The translations under genes were made by a program, and so were the position numbers. This document shows positions 24,666 through 33,173 of a stretch of DNA of 64,000 nucleotides, piece by piece. The notes beneath the pieces were generated by a model. That model had not been told where the DNA came from and did no database searches. It saw only the letters and a list, made by a program, of their open reading frames with translations. Source of the stretch: Actinomycetota bacterium (GTDB taxonomy: Bacteria > Actinomycetota > CADDZG01 > JAHWKV01); contig JAUJPC010000005.1 of the NCBI GenBank assembly GCA_030447305.1, positions 124,001 through 188,000 of the forward strand, given 5' to 3'. Position 1 is the stretch's first letter. The number at the start of each line of letters is the position of its first letter.

Positions 24666-25025
24666 AGCCGGCCAGGCTCATCACTGGGCGGACTTCGACG
24701 AGGCCAAGGGTGGCCTCGGGCACGCGAGCGGCGATCTGCACCGCTCGGTCAAGCGACTCGCATTCGACGAGATAGAAGCCCGCGAGCAGCTCCTTGGCCT
24801 CTGCGAAAGGACCGTCGGCGGTTACCACCTGTTCCCCGGTCACCGACACGCGCGTCGTCAGCGACGGGTCCGAGAGGCCTCGGTGACGATCAGCTCGCCC
24901 GACCGCTCGAGCTCCTCGTTGAGCGCCGCGTAGGCGGCCAGGCCGCTCGCGCGCTCGTCGGCGGACAACCGGTTCCACACTTCACGCGACGATGGATTGT
25001 TGTAGATGAGGATGAGGTACTTCAC
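24655..25025 (-). pseudogene. YCII (DGPF-domain) protein, frameshifted (copy 2)
   Basis: Identical copy of 21611-21981 with the same single-base loss (near 24875-24882). It overlaps the sigma gene by 11 bp. Confidence 0.8.
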
Positions 25026-25055
25026 GCAACGCCTCCGATCTCGCCTGCTTCGGCC

Positions 25056-25457
25056 TCACCGCTTGAGCTTGCGCCAGCCGCCGGCCCGGTTGTTGGCGAT
25101 GATTTGTTCGAACATCGTCCGCAGCGCACGGCTGTTGATGGTCTCACCCTCATAGACGGAGATCATGCGCGCCGTCTTGTTCTCTTGCCCGCCGGTGATG
25201 ATGCCCTCCGGATCGGAAACGATGCCGCCGTCATAGAGAAACACGTTGACGTGGTCACGTGCGGCCAGCAGCGCGCAAATGTTCCCCTGCAGCACGAAGT
25301 ACGGCTGTCTCGTGCGCTTGATCGTTTCTTCGACCTCCGGGTCGGCGGCGTGGACAAGCTCCCGAACGGTCCGGCAGATCTGACGTCAATCAGGCAGCGC
25401 CTCGATGTAGGCGTCGACGCGTGCGTCGCGTGACTTGGGCTCGACCCGGTCAGACAT
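25056..25457 (-). pseudogene. DUF1801 protein with in-frame TGA (copy 2)
   Basis: Identical copy of 22012-22413; the TGA replacing the expected Trp codon is at 25386-25388. Confidence 0.8.
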
Positions 25458-25484
25458 TCTTCCTCCTTCGATCGGTCATGCCAT

Positions 25485-25512
25485 GATCGAAGCTGCGCCG
25501 CTTCTCTCGACA
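25485..25512 (-). promoter_or_regulatory. Candidate ECF42-type promoter before the cassette (copy 2)
   Basis: Same arrangement as at 22441-22468: TGTCGA and CGATC separated by 17 bp on the minus strand, upstream of the second DUF1801 copy. Confidence 0.4.
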
Positions 25513-25565
25513 TCGCGTCGCCACACAGGTCGCGAGCCTCGGAATCCACGTCGAGGGGGCGACTC

Positions 25566-25795
25566 CAGGCGGCTCGGTGCGTTGCTTACCATAGCAATCC
25601 TGGTGGGGGTGTTTCCGGCCAACGTCAAGATGGCACTAGACGGTGGGCAGCCTGGTGGCGGTTGGTACTCCGGATCTTCTTTGATGCTCTGGCTGCGACT
25701 GCCGGTGCCCCTGCTGGTCTACTGGGCTTGGACGTTTGTCAGGGAATGCCCGGGGGGACTCGGCCCTTGCCGAGTCGGAAGCGACCAGCCCTTAG
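25566..25795 (+). pseudogene. Diverged DoxX-like 3' fragment (probable native 3' end)
   Basis: Third copy of the DoxX 3' region, differing from copy 1 by about a dozen substitutions, a 3-bp deletion (one Gln codon) and a frame change after ECPGG. The ending in the frame of copy 1 would be AESEATSP before TAG 25793-25795. Unlike copies 1 and 2, the sequence past GAGTCGGA continues into ordinary chromosomal DNA rather than the glyoxalase remnant. It is therefore the right border of the insertion. Confidence 0.75.
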
Positions 25796-25962
25796 GGGGG
25801 AAGCACTATCGAAGCACTCTCGTTTGGTGAACCGTTCGCAAACTTTCGCCGGCGAACCAGGCGCCCGGTTAGGTGACGTTGCATCCTGGGAAAGTGTAGG
25901 CAGCACCACTGAACCACCATCGATTGACGCATTGCAGTACGGCAGCCGGACAGGAGGTAATC

Positions 25963-26217
25963 ATGAGTCGCAGGCGAACGAAGCTGAGCGTCGTGCCCGA
26001 CATCCAGCCGGCGAAAGGCCGCAAGGCGGCAGCGGCAGCCGCCGGCATCCTTCAGGGGCTGGTCGCCGGCTTTGCCACCGTCGCAGCCCTCAGGCACTTC
26101 CTCTCCTCCAGAAAGCGTGTGCGGAACAATTCCGACGATGTCGGCGTTTTGACTACAGAGGTACACAGCAACGGTCATTCGAAGGTCAAGCTGGGCAGCC
26201 TCGACTCGTTTTCCTAA
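25963..26217 (+). CDS. Small basic protein with one hydrophobic helix, unknown function
   Basis: 84 residues from ATG 25963, which follows GGACAGGAGG at good spacing (the frame is open to 25924, but those residues lack a ribosome binding site). The N-terminus is Arg/Lys-rich (MSRRRTKLSVVPD); one helix, AAAAAAGILQGLVAGFATVAA, could insert in the membrane. The C-terminus is polar. No family recognised. It precedes msrB by 16 bp and may be co-transcribed with it. Confidence 0.55.
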   Translation: MSRRRTKLSVVPDIQPAKGRKAAAAAAGILQGLVAGFATVAALRHFLSSRKRVRNNSDDVGVLTTEVHSNGHSKVKLGSLDSFS

Positions 26218-26233
26218 CGGCTGAGGAGGCAAC

Positions 26234-26632
26234 TTGGAGAAGGTAGTTAAGACAGAAGACCAGTGGCGGGCGGAGCTTACGCCCGAGCAGTTCCGCGTAC
26301 TGCGCGAGAAGGGGACGGAGCGACCCTTCACCGGCGCCTACGTCCACAACAAGAAGGCCGGCATGTATCAATGCGGTGCCTGCGGCGCCGACCTGTTCAG
26401 CTCGGACGTGAAATTTGACTCGGGCACCGGATGGCCCAGCTTCACCGAGCCGGTGGCAGAGGGAAGGGTGGAGCTGAAGCCCGACAACAGCCTGTTCATG
26501 CGGCGGACCGAAGTTCTATGCGGCGCCTGCGGATCGCACCTGGGTCACGTCTTCCCTGACGGGCCCGGGCCGACAGGAAAGAGATACTGCATAAACTCGT
26601 GTTCCCTGAGCTTCAGGGAAGAGCCTGAATGA
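26234..26632 (+). CDS. msrB: Peptide-methionine (R)-S-oxide reductase MsrB
   Basis: Repairs methionine-R-sulfoxide in proteins, using a thiol reductant. 132 residues, the normal single-domain length. Zinc-binding pairs CGAC (near residue 47) and CGAC (near residue 96) are present, with [24 protein letters not shown] and the catalytic Cys in [13 protein letters not shown]. The extra Cys three residues after Asn is unusual; most homologues have Ala or Leu there. The TTG start at 26234 is supported by GAGGAGG seven bases upstream. A hairpin with a T-run follows, inside the convergent tatD gene. Confidence 0.95.
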   Translation: MEKVVKTEDQWRAELTPEQFRVLREKGTERPFTGAYVHNKKAGMYQCGACGADLFSSDVKFDSGTGWPSFTEPVAEGRVELKPDNSLFMRRTEVLCGACGSHLGHVFPDGPGPTGKRYCINSCSLSFREEPE

Positions 26633-26635
26633 AGG

Positions 26636-27400
26636 CTAAGCCGGGAGCCTGAGCGCCCTTTGGGCGTTTTCTGTGGTGGCCTGAGCGATCTGGTCGACCG
26701 TTATCGATGTGGCGGCCGCCACTGCGGCCCCCACGTCGACCACGTTGCGGGGCTCATTCGGCTTTCCCCTATGGGGAAGTGGTGACAGGTACGGGGAGTC
26801 CGTTTCCACCAGCAGGCGGTCCAAAGGCACAACCCTCGCCGCGTCTCGCAGGCTATGGGCGTTCTTGTAGCTAACGTTGCCGGCGAACGAGACGTAGCCG
26901 CCCATCTCCACGGCCACCGCTGCCTCCGCCGAGCCTCCGGAAAAGCAGTGAAAGATCAGCGTCTCCGGCGGCCCGGCCTCCTGAAGCTGGGCGATGACCT
27001 GCGGGAAAGCGTCCCGGATATGCATGATCATCGGCTTATTCAACCGCTTGGCGAGCTCGATCTGTGCCGCGAACGCCCGATGCTGGGCCTCGGGCGTGGC
27101 GTGCTCCCGGTAGAAGTCCAGGCCGACCTCGCCGACGGCGACCACCCGGTCGTCCGCAGCCAGTCGCTCGATCTCCGCGCCGACAAGCTCGTCGAAATCG
27201 TCGGCGTCGTGGGGATGAATCCCGACCGTTGCATAGACCCCTTTGTGTTGTGTCGCCAGCCTGACCGCCTCGCGGCTGCTGGGAAGATCGGTTCCGATGG
27301 TGATCACTGCCGTCACGCCGGCACCGGCCGCCCGCTGCAGCGCCTCGTCCAGGTCGCACTCTAGAGAGTCGAGATGGCAGTGGGAGTCGATCCAGTTCAA
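26636..27400 (-). CDS. tatD: TatD-family metal-dependent DNase
   Basis: A 254-residue TIM-barrel metallohydrolase with the full TatD motif set: DSHCHLDS, TVGIHPHDA, GEVGLDFYRE, HIRDAFP, FHCFSGG and ETDSPYLSPLPHRG. TatD proteins act as 3'-5' exonucleases or deoxyribonucleases and take part in DNA repair. The TTG start overlaps the metG stop (TTGA). The metG-tatD order, often followed by rsmA, is widespread in bacteria and supports an operon. Confidence 0.93.
   Translation of the reverse strand: MNWIDSHCHLDSLECDLDEALQRAAGAGVTAVITIGTDLPSSREAVRLATQHKGVYATVGIHPHDADDFDELVGAEIERLAADDRVVAVGEVGLDFYREHATPEAQHRAFAAQIELAKRLNKPMIMHIRDAFPQVIAQLQEAGPPETLIFHCFSGGSAEAAVAVEMGGYVSFAGNVSYKNAHSLRDAARVVPLDRLLVETDSPYLSPLPHRGKPNEPRNVVDVGAAVAAATSITVDQIAQATTENAQRALRLPA
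26654..26670 (+). terminator. Terminator of msrB inside the tatD 3' end
   Basis: CGCCC-TTT-GGGCG (26654-26666) followed by TTTT. It lies 22 bp after the msrB stop and overlaps the last codons of the convergent tatD gene. Confidence 0.55.
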
Positions 27401-29019
27401 TCGGTCTTCTCGACCTCCACCCGGGGGAAGATCGACGTTCCCTTGGTGACCTTCTTCCCGACAAGGCTGGTCCCGGCCGGCAGCGACTCGGACAGAGGTC
27501 TTTCATCGACGGGATCGATCCCCAGCTGTTCGCGTATCCGCCTGGACGCCGAGGGCATGGCGGGCGAGATCAGTATGGAGATCTGGCGGATGGCCTCGCA
27601 GACCCCCTGGAGAACCGTCGCCAGCCTTTCCCTCTGGTCGGGCTCTTTCGCAAGTTTCCAGGGAGCGGTGTCGTCGATGTAGTGGTTGACCGCCCGGACG
27701 AAATCGAACACCGCGGCCAGGGCTCCGGCGGGATCGAGCTTGCGGACTCGGGCTTCCATCTCAGCCGCCGCTCGGGTAGCCGCCGCACGCAGGTCCTCCT
27801 CCAGCTGAGTCGGCTCGCCCGGGTGCGGCACGACCGCATCGAAGTTCTTGGTCGTCATCGCCAGCGACCGGCTGACCAGGTTGCCCAGGTCGTTCGCCAG
27901 GTCGGCGTTGTAGCGGGCGGCCATCGCCTCCCACGAGAACGCTCCGTCCTGGCCGAAGGTCCCCTCACGAAGGAAGTGGTACCGGTAGCCGTCCGACCCG
28001 AAGGTGTCGACCAGAGTGTGCGGCGAAATGCCGGTCAGGTTGGTCTTGGACATCTTCTTGCCCCCGACGGTCAGAAAGCCGTGGGCAAACACCGTTTTGG
28101 GGAGGTCCAGCCCGGCGGCCATGAGCATGGCCGGCCAGATGACGGCGTGCTGGCGGAGGATATCCTTGCCGATCAGGTGCAGATCGGCCGGCCAGGTTCG
28201 TGCGAACCGCTCCGGATCCCGTCCGTGGCCCACCGCGGTGGTGTAGTTCTGAAGTGCGTCTATCCACACGTACATGACGTGCTTGGGATCCCAGGGGATC
28301 GGCACGCCCCAGGAGAACGACGTCCGGGAGATCGACAGGTCCTGCAGGCCCCCTTTGACGAAGCTGAACACCTCGTTTCGACGGATCTCGGGCTCCACGA
28401 ACTCGGGGTGGGTCTGGTACAGCTCGATCAGACGGTCCGCGTATGCCGAGAGTCGGAAGAAGTAGTTCTGCTCCTCCAGCCACTCGACCGGCCGTTCGTG
28501 GATGGGACACAGGTTGTCGATGATCTCGCTCGGCTGGTAAAAGGCCTCGCAGGCCACGCAGTAGGGGCCGGTGTAGGTGTCGAGGTAGATGTCTCCCTGA
28601 TCGTACAGCCGCTGGACCAGCTCCTGAACCGGTCTGGTGTGCCGCTCCTCGGTGGTGCGGATGAAGTCGTCGTAGGAGATCTCCAACCGCTCCCAGACAT
28701 CGCGCCAGCGGGGGACCATCTGATCGGCCCACTCGATGGGACTGACTCCGTTGACCTCCGCCGTCTGGGCTATCTTCTGGCCGTGTTCGTCGGTTCCGGT
28801 CAGAAAGAAAACGTTCTCTCCAACAAGTCTGTGGAATCTGACCAGGAAGTCGGCGTTGACCGTTGTATAAGCGTGTCCGATGTGGGGGACATCGTTGACG
28901 TAGTAGATCGGGGTGGTGACGTAGAAGATGTCTTTCGACGGGTTGCCGTCTTTGCCTGCATCCCTATCCGTGTCTCGGGAAATGTCTTTGTCCGGGTAGC
29001 TGGTAATGTCTATATTCAT
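27397..29019 (-). CDS. metG: Methionyl-tRNA synthetase
   Basis: Class I synthetase charging tRNA-Met. The HIGH motif appears as PHIGHAY near residue 45 and KMSKS as KKMSKTN near residue 320. The zinc knot region has C-x2-C and C-x2-H pairs (YCVACEAF and LCPIHER). The 540-residue protein lacks the C-terminal Trbp111-like dimerisation domain. It carries an unusual N-terminal extension of about 29 residues rich in Asp/Lys (DITSYPDKDISRDTDRDAGK) before the conserved FYVTTPIYYVND. It is divergent from the AbrB gene with only 39 bp between starts. Confidence 0.95.
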   Translation of the reverse strand: MNIDITSYPDKDISRDTDRDAGKDGNPSKDIFYVTTPIYYVNDVPHIGHAYTTVNADFLVRFHRLVGENVFFLTGTDEHGQKIAQTAEVNGVSPIEWADQMVPRWRDVWERLEISYDDFIRTTEERHTRPVQELVQRLYDQGDIYLDTYTGPYCVACEAFYQPSEIIDNLCPIHERPVEWLEEQNYFFRLSAYADRLIELYQTHPEFVEPEIRRNEVFSFVKGGLQDLSISRTSFSWGVPIPWDPKHVMYVWIDALQNYTTAVGHGRDPERFARTWPADLHLIGKDILRQHAVIWPAMLMAAGLDLPKTVFAHGFLTVGGKKMSKTNLTGISPHTLVDTFGSDGYRYHFLREGTFGQDGAFSWEAMAARYNADLANDLGNLVSRSLAMTTKNFDAVVPHPGEPTQLEEDLRAAATRAAAEMEARVRKLDPAGALAAVFDFVRAVNHYIDDTAPWKLAKEPDQRERLATVLQGVCEAIRQISILISPAMPSASRRIREQLGIDPVDERPLSESLPAGTSLVGKKVTKGTSIFPRVEVEKTD

Positions 29020-29058
29020 AGGGATGGTGACTTTCTAGACTCTCTAAAAAGGAGAGTA

Positions 29059-29364
29059 ATGGCGAAAAGAGCGTCTGGAGGTGGCGGATCCGAAGTGGGG
29101 ATCCTATCTAACGGCATCAAAAACACCGGCATGAACCGCAAATTGGACGTGCTCGGTCGAATCGTTATTCCCGCCGAGATCCGCAAGTCGCTCGACCTCA
29201 AAGAAGGCGGAGTGCTCGATATTTCCCTCGACGAGGACCGAATCATTTTGACCCCCCGCCAGGACGCCTGCGTGTTTTGTGGCGGACGCTCTGAGCTCAA
29301 GGGATACGGTGGCCGGATGATCTGCTCCTCTTGCCTGGCTGGATTGGACTCCCTAAGAGCGTAG
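29059..29364 (+). CDS. AbrB-family transcriptional regulator with C-terminal zinc ribbon
   Basis: 101 residues. ATG 29059 follows AAAAAGGAGAG. After a Gly/Ser-rich arm the swapped-hairpin AbrB/SpoVT DNA-binding domain is visible: NRKLDVLGRIVIPAEIRKSL then LKEGGVLDISLDEDRIIL. A C-terminal zinc-ribbon-like module has C-x2-C pairs (CVFCGG and CSSC). The combination is typical of transition-state regulators in Gram-positive bacteria; a relative lies beside metG in Bacillus (AbrB), so synteny supports the call. An internal ATG at 29131 could give a form lacking the arm. Confidence 0.85.
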   Translation: MAKRASGGGGSEVGILSNGIKNTGMNRKLDVLGRIVIPAEIRKSLDLKEGGVLDISLDEDRIILTPRQDACVFCGGRSELKGYGGRMICSSCLAGLDSLRA

Positions 29365-29393
29365 CGGTAGTTCATCAACTCAGGCTTGAGCTC

Positions 29394-30215
29394 TCAAGGC
29401 TGCGATGATAGCAAGCCTTCGTAGACCGACCGTCTGGGTGCACCCAGCGTTGATGCTGCCTTTGCGGCGGCTTTTGACTTCGTCATGCCGTCGTCGATGA
29501 GGCCCCGAGCCATCTCAACGGCTGCCTCTAGGTTTGCCGCTTCCTTGGCAGCTCCTTCAATCACAATGACGACCTCACCTCGGAGGTCCTCATCGAGGCC
29601 GCTGAGGACCGCAGCTATGCTGTCCCGCACGACCTCCTCATGCATCTTGGTCAACTCGCGGGCGAGGGCCATCCGGCGGTCGCCGAGTACTTCGAGCATG
29701 TCCTCCAGCGTCGCCCGTACGCGCCCCGGGGCCTCGAAGAAGACCAGGGTACGCTCATCGTCCGCCAGTCCCTGGAGCCTGGTTCGTTTTTCGCCCTGTG
29801 GCTTGGGCAGAAATCCCTCAAAGACGAATCGCGCGGTCGGAAGGCCGGAAAGGACCAGGGCACTCAGCGCCGCGGAGGGTCCGGGAATGACCTCCACAGG
29901 CACGCCCTCCTTGATGCACGCCCGAACGAGCAGATAGCCGGGATCCGAGATGGCCGGCATCCCCCCGTCGCTGACCAGTGCCAGGCGAGTACCCTGCTTC
30001 AATCTCCCAAGCAGATATCGGACCTGGTTGTGCTCGTTTGCCTGATGGTAGGCGATCAGATGAGCTTGCACTCCGTGGGAGGTTAGGAGCTTGCGCGTGC
30101 GCCGGGTGTCCTCAGCCGCCACCAGGTCCACCTCGCTCAGAATCCTCAGCAGCCGCAGGGAGACGTCCTCCAGGTTACCGATGGGAGTAGCGCACACGTA
30201 GAGACGTCCGCTCAA
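29394..30215 (-). CDS. rsmI: 16S rRNA 2'-O-ribose C1402 methyltransferase RsmI
   Basis: 273 residues of the tetrapyrrole-methylase fold that 2'-O-methylates C1402 of 16S rRNA. Motifs: LYVCATPIGNLEDVSLR at the N-terminus, AAEDTRRTRKLL, LVSDGGMPAISDPG and EVIPGPSAAL, followed by LPTARFVFEGFLP and ELTKMHEEV. The C-terminal helix cluster (DGMTKSKAAAKAAST) is the usual RsmI tail. The TTG start at 30215 overlaps the stop of the DUF192 gene (TTGA). Confidence 0.93.
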   Translation of the reverse strand: MSGRLYVCATPIGNLEDVSLRLLRILSEVDLVAAEDTRRTRKLLTSHGVQAHLIAYHQANEHNQVRYLLGRLKQGTRLALVSDGGMPAISDPGYLLVRACIKEGVPVEVIPGPSAALSALVLSGLPTARFVFEGFLPKPQGEKRTRLQGLADDERTLVFFEAPGRVRATLEDMLEVLGDRRMALARELTKMHEEVVRDSIAAVLSGLDEDLRGEVVIVIEGAAKEAANLEAAVEMARGLIDDGMTKSKAAAKAASTLGAPRRSVYEGLLSSQP

Positions 30216-30547
30216 GGCTGTTTAACCAGCTTTCCGCCGACCCGGATCCCCAGCCGCCGAGCTTCGCCCCCGTCCAGCTCCAGAACCCAACGGGCGCCAA
30301 GGATGAACGCGCCGATCCTGCCGGGCTGCATGGTCCTCACCCTGATGACTTCTCCCTTGCGGTTAATGTGGACCACATCGATCGGAAAGATCATGCCTAC
30401 CGTGTGCACTTGCTTGGCCCTGAGCAGGAAACCCCGCCCGGAACCGAGGCCGGTACTCCCGAGCAGCCCCCGAGCCCGGCCGAAGAGCCCGAAGGGCTGC
30501 CGGATCTCCACGCAGATCCGGGGGTTCTCGGGGTCCAACAGAAACAA
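30212..30547 (-). CDS. DUF192 family protein
   Basis: About 111 residues. I chose TTG 30547 because AAGGAGA lies six bases upstream; the frame is open to 30700, but the upstream part is not DUF192-like. Core motifs are ARGLLGSTGLGSGRGFLLR, VHTVGMIFPIDVVHINRKGEV and VLELDGGEARRLGI. DUF192 proteins are small, often secreted or cytosolic, and functionally undefined. No signal peptide here. Coupled to rsmI by a 4-bp overlap. Confidence 0.75.
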   Translation of the reverse strand: MFLLDPENPRICVEIRQPFGLFGRARGLLGSTGLGSGRGFLLRAKQVHTVGMIFPIDVVHINRKGEVIRVRTMQPGRIGAFILGARWVLELDGGEARRLGIRVGGKLVKQP

Positions 30548-30745
30548 ACGATCTCTCCTTGAGGATGATGTGAGCGTCCCTATACTGACCCAAATCCGGC
30601 TACCAGGAGAACCAGGATCGAATCGATAGGAACACCCCCCGTCGCCGGCTCGGCGGTTGTTGAGGCTCATGTCGAACCACCGGCTTCGTCGTCGCGGCAA
30701 GCCGGCAAACGGTCCGGCGGGCGTTGGTGGAACCGCCGCTACATC

Positions 30746-32191
30746 GTGTTCGTCCTGCTGGTCTTCGCCGCGGTCATCCGCCTGGTCAGGCTGGCCGAGC
30801 CGGAAGATCTGGTCTTCGACGAAACTTACTACGCCAAGGACGCCTGTATATATCTGGGGTACGAGCCGGACACCTGCGGCCTAACCGCAAGGTCCGAGCA
30901 GAGCTACGTGCATCCGCCGCTCGGCAAGTGGCTCATTGCCGGGGGAATCAAGGTATTCGGCCACAACTCCTTCGGCTGGCGCATCAGCGCCGTGGTGGCT
31001 GGTGTCGCTCTCGTTTGGGTGGCTTACCTTCTGGCCGGCCGGCTGTTCAAGAACCGCTGGATCGCCCTGGTTTCCGGATTGCTGGTAGCCACCGACTTCT
31101 TGCTGTTCGTGCAGAGCCGTATCGCCATGCTGGACATCTTTCTGGCATTGTTCGTGACACTCGGCTTTTTGTTCGTGGCTATCGACCGCGAGAGCGCTTC
31201 TGCGGTCAAGCATCATCTGGAGTCGGCGGGCGCGGGTCCTCCGCCGGTGCGCCGGCCGGAAGCTCGCCTGGCGGCCGGCCTGGCCCTTGGACTGGCGATG
31301 TCGGTCAAGTGGTCTGCGGTCTACGCCCTCGCCACCGCGGCGTTGCTTGGATTTATCTGGTCCGTGGGGATCGTTCGAGAGCGCCGCCGGATAGACGCAG
31401 ACGATCAACAGGGCCACTGGCCCGCGGTGACGAAGGACGCGCTTTTCACGTGCGTCGCATTCGGGCTGGTCCCCTTGCTGGTATACCTCGGCTCTTACTC
31501 GAGCTGGTTCGCCCGTGTCCTCGCGCAGGACTGCTCGTACACGGTTCCCGCTGCCTCCAACGAACGAGTGTTCAGCGCCGGGTTCTACGGCCTGGTGGCG
31601 GGGGAGTGCGTGAAGGGCCTGCCGGGCGCCACGCTCAACTTTGCAGACCTTCATGACCAGGTGGCGGACTACCATCTGCAGCTCGACGCGAAGCATCCCT
31701 ACCAGTCGAAGGCGTGGACCTGGCCCCTGGTCCTGCGTCCGGTGGCGTACTTCTGGGAGAGGGAAACCGGCCAATCGGCCCACATTCTCGGCATGGGCAA
31801 CGTCGTCATCTGGGGCGCGGCCGTACCGGCGGGGATCTGGCTGATTTGGCGCAGCCGGAGGAGTTGGAGTCCGGAGCGAGTGATCCTGGCGGCGTGGGCG
31901 GCGCAGTACCTGCCGTGGCTGTTGGTTCGCAGACCTCTGTTCCTTTTTTATAATATGACACCCACAGTGCCCTTCATGATGATCGGCCTGGCGGCAGCGC
32001 TCAACGCCATCCGGCAAGCCGGCGAAATTCCCCGCCGGCTCGTAGCAGCATTTCTTGTCCTCGGGGTGGGCGTGATGCTCGTGATCTTTTTCCCGATTCT
32101 CACGGCAATCGAAATTGACTACGACCTCTGGCGCCGTCTCATGTGGATCCCCCAGTTCGACTGTGGCGGTTTGAAATGCGGATGGATCTAA
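30746..32191 (+). CDS. Dolichyl-phosphate-mannose-protein mannosyltransferase family (PMT)
   Basis: A polytopic membrane glycosyltransferase that moves mannose from polyprenyl-phosphate-mannose to exported proteins, as Pmt does in actinobacteria. 481 residues from GTG 30746, with about ten helices. The catalytic Asp-Glu is in VFDETYYAKDA, and HPPLGKWLIAGG and MSVKWSAVYAL are conserved. GTG 30746 has no ribosome binding site and begins inside the first helix. The open frame upstream encodes a basic arm (GGRWWNRRYIV) and contains no ATG, GTG or TTG, but has an ATC at 30617 six bases after AGGAGA. The real protein may therefore start at 30617 with about 43 more residues. Confidence 0.87.
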   Translation: MFVLLVFAAVIRLVRLAEPEDLVFDETYYAKDACIYLGYEPDTCGLTARSEQSYVHPPLGKWLIAGGIKVFGHNSFGWRISAVVAGVALVWVAYLLAGRLFKNRWIALVSGLLVATDFLLFVQSRIAMLDIFLALFVTLGFLFVAIDRESASAVKHHLESAGAGPPPVRRPEARLAAGLALGLAMSVKWSAVYALATAALLGFIWSVGIVRERRRIDADDQQGHWPAVTKDALFTCVAFGLVPLLVYLGSYSSWFARVLAQDCSYTVPAASNERVFSAGFYGLVAGECVKGLPGATLNFADLHDQVADYHLQLDAKHPYQSKAWTWPLVLRPVAYFWERETGQSAHILGMGNVVIWGAAVPAGIWLIWRSRRSWSPERVILAAWAAQYLPWLLVRRPLFLFYNMTPTVPFMMIGLAAALNAIRQAGEIPRRLVAAFLVLGVGVMLVIFFPILTAIEIDYDLWRRLMWIPQFDCGGLKCGWI

Positions 32192-32217
32192 CCGGCCGGG
32201 CATCGTGCTGTTTCGGG

Positions 32218-33075
32218 CTAGGAAGCCGATCCGAAGTCCAGCGCCTTTACGTCCGACCGGGTCAGCTGTGCTGGGTAAGGACCTTTCCCGGTGGCCACCG
32301 CAGCCCCGCACCGGGCGGCGAGCTGCACCGCCTGTTCCGGTGCAAGGCCTGAGCCGAGGGCGAAGGTCAGGCCTGCGGCGAAGCTGTCTCCGCAGCCGTA
32401 AGTGTCCACGACCGGTCCGGGCAGGGGCATGGCACCGTACTTCCGCTCGGGCTCTCCGGCCACCTGAAAGGTCCCACCCGCCGGACCCGCCGTCCTCACC
32501 ACGAGCTTGGGACGGGGTACCAGGTCGCCGTCCCGGTACTGTTCGGACGGGTCGAGGCGGCTGCCCACCAGTGCATCCAGCTCCACAGCGGCCCGGGACA
32601 AAAGCGGTAGGACCCTGGAGGTGGCGACCAGAACCTTTGCCCGCCGGGCCAGGCGCACGGTTTGCGGGTCGGCGGCGGTTACGAAGACGGCGTCGCACTC
32701 CTCGAGCTCGGACCATGGGAGGGGATCGTCCGCCGAGGGCGAGGAGCGCACCCCGAGGACGGTAATGGAGCGCTCGCCCGAATCGACGATGTAGGTGATC
32801 GCACGCCTCTGCGCCTCCGGCCGCGTTCCGGCGTGGACGTTCAGTCCCAGCACCACCAACTCTCGATAGGCCCTGCGGCCGAGGTCGTCGTCGCCCAGTG
32901 CCGTATAGAAGCTGCATTCTCCGGCGAGCTTGACCAGCTGAACCGCCGCCACGGCTCCTCCTCCGCCCGGCGAATCCCAGGCATCAAGGGCGTGAACGAT
33001 CTCGCCCGGGCCCGGCATCTGGGGTACCCGGATGAAGTCGATCCACTCGGTGTGGCCAAGGACGGCTACGCGCAT
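32218..33075 (-). CDS. PfkB-family carbohydrate kinase
   Basis: 285 residues from ATG 33075 (RVAVLGHTEWIDF); the frame is open to 33144. Ribokinase-fold motifs are present: the N-terminal glycine-rich SPGGGGAVAAVQLVKLAG and the C-terminal DTYGCGDSFAAGLTFAL, with the catalytic Asp in GCGDS. The usual DTTGAGD is altered to DTYGCGD. The sugar substrate cannot be read. It is convergent with the PMT gene and divergent from the aminopeptidase gene. Confidence 0.87.
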   Translation of the reverse strand: MRVAVLGHTEWIDFIRVPQMPGPGEIVHALDAWDSPGGGGAVAAVQLVKLAGECSFYTALGDDDLGRRAYRELVVLGLNVHAGTRPEAQRRAITYIVDSGERSITVLGVRSSPSADDPLPWSELEECDAVFVTAADPQTVRLARRAKVLVATSRVLPLLSRAAVELDALVGSRLDPSEQYRDGDLVPRPKLVVRTAGPAGGTFQVAGEPERKYGAMPLPGPVVDTYGCGDSFAAGLTFALGSGLAPEQAVQLAARCGAAVATGKGPYPAQLTRSDVKALDFGSAS

Positions 33076-33173
33076 TCGCCTCAAGGCTAGCTCAGCTTGT
33101 GAGCGATCCCCAGGGGGTGGCAGCGGCCGCAGAGGGCAGGTCAACTCCGCAGGGGCGAGATAGGCTCTTGGGC

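Larger units (their letters stand above)
22562..25605. repeat. Tandem duplication, unit 2 (3044 bp)
   Basis: Second copy of the unit at 19518-22561. It starts inside a hybrid DoxX fragment whose upstream bases match copy 3 (25566 onward) and whose downstream bases match copy 1. The same frameshifts and the same premature TGA occur in both copies. Confidence 0.9.

Noticed and set aside
19518-25605. Duplicated region as a transposon or insertion sequence
   Set aside because: No transposase, no terminal inverted repeats and no short target duplication; the borders are explained by DoxX homology.
27682-29058. Long plus-strand open frame entering the AbrB gene
   Set aside because: The upstream 459 codons are antisense to metG and non-protein-like; only the part from ATG 29059 with its ribosome binding site is real.
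30881-32917. 678-codon minus-strand open frame opposite the PMT gene
   Set aside because: Shadow of the mannosyltransferase and PfkB genes; rich in Arg/Gly/Pro as expected from the wrong frame.
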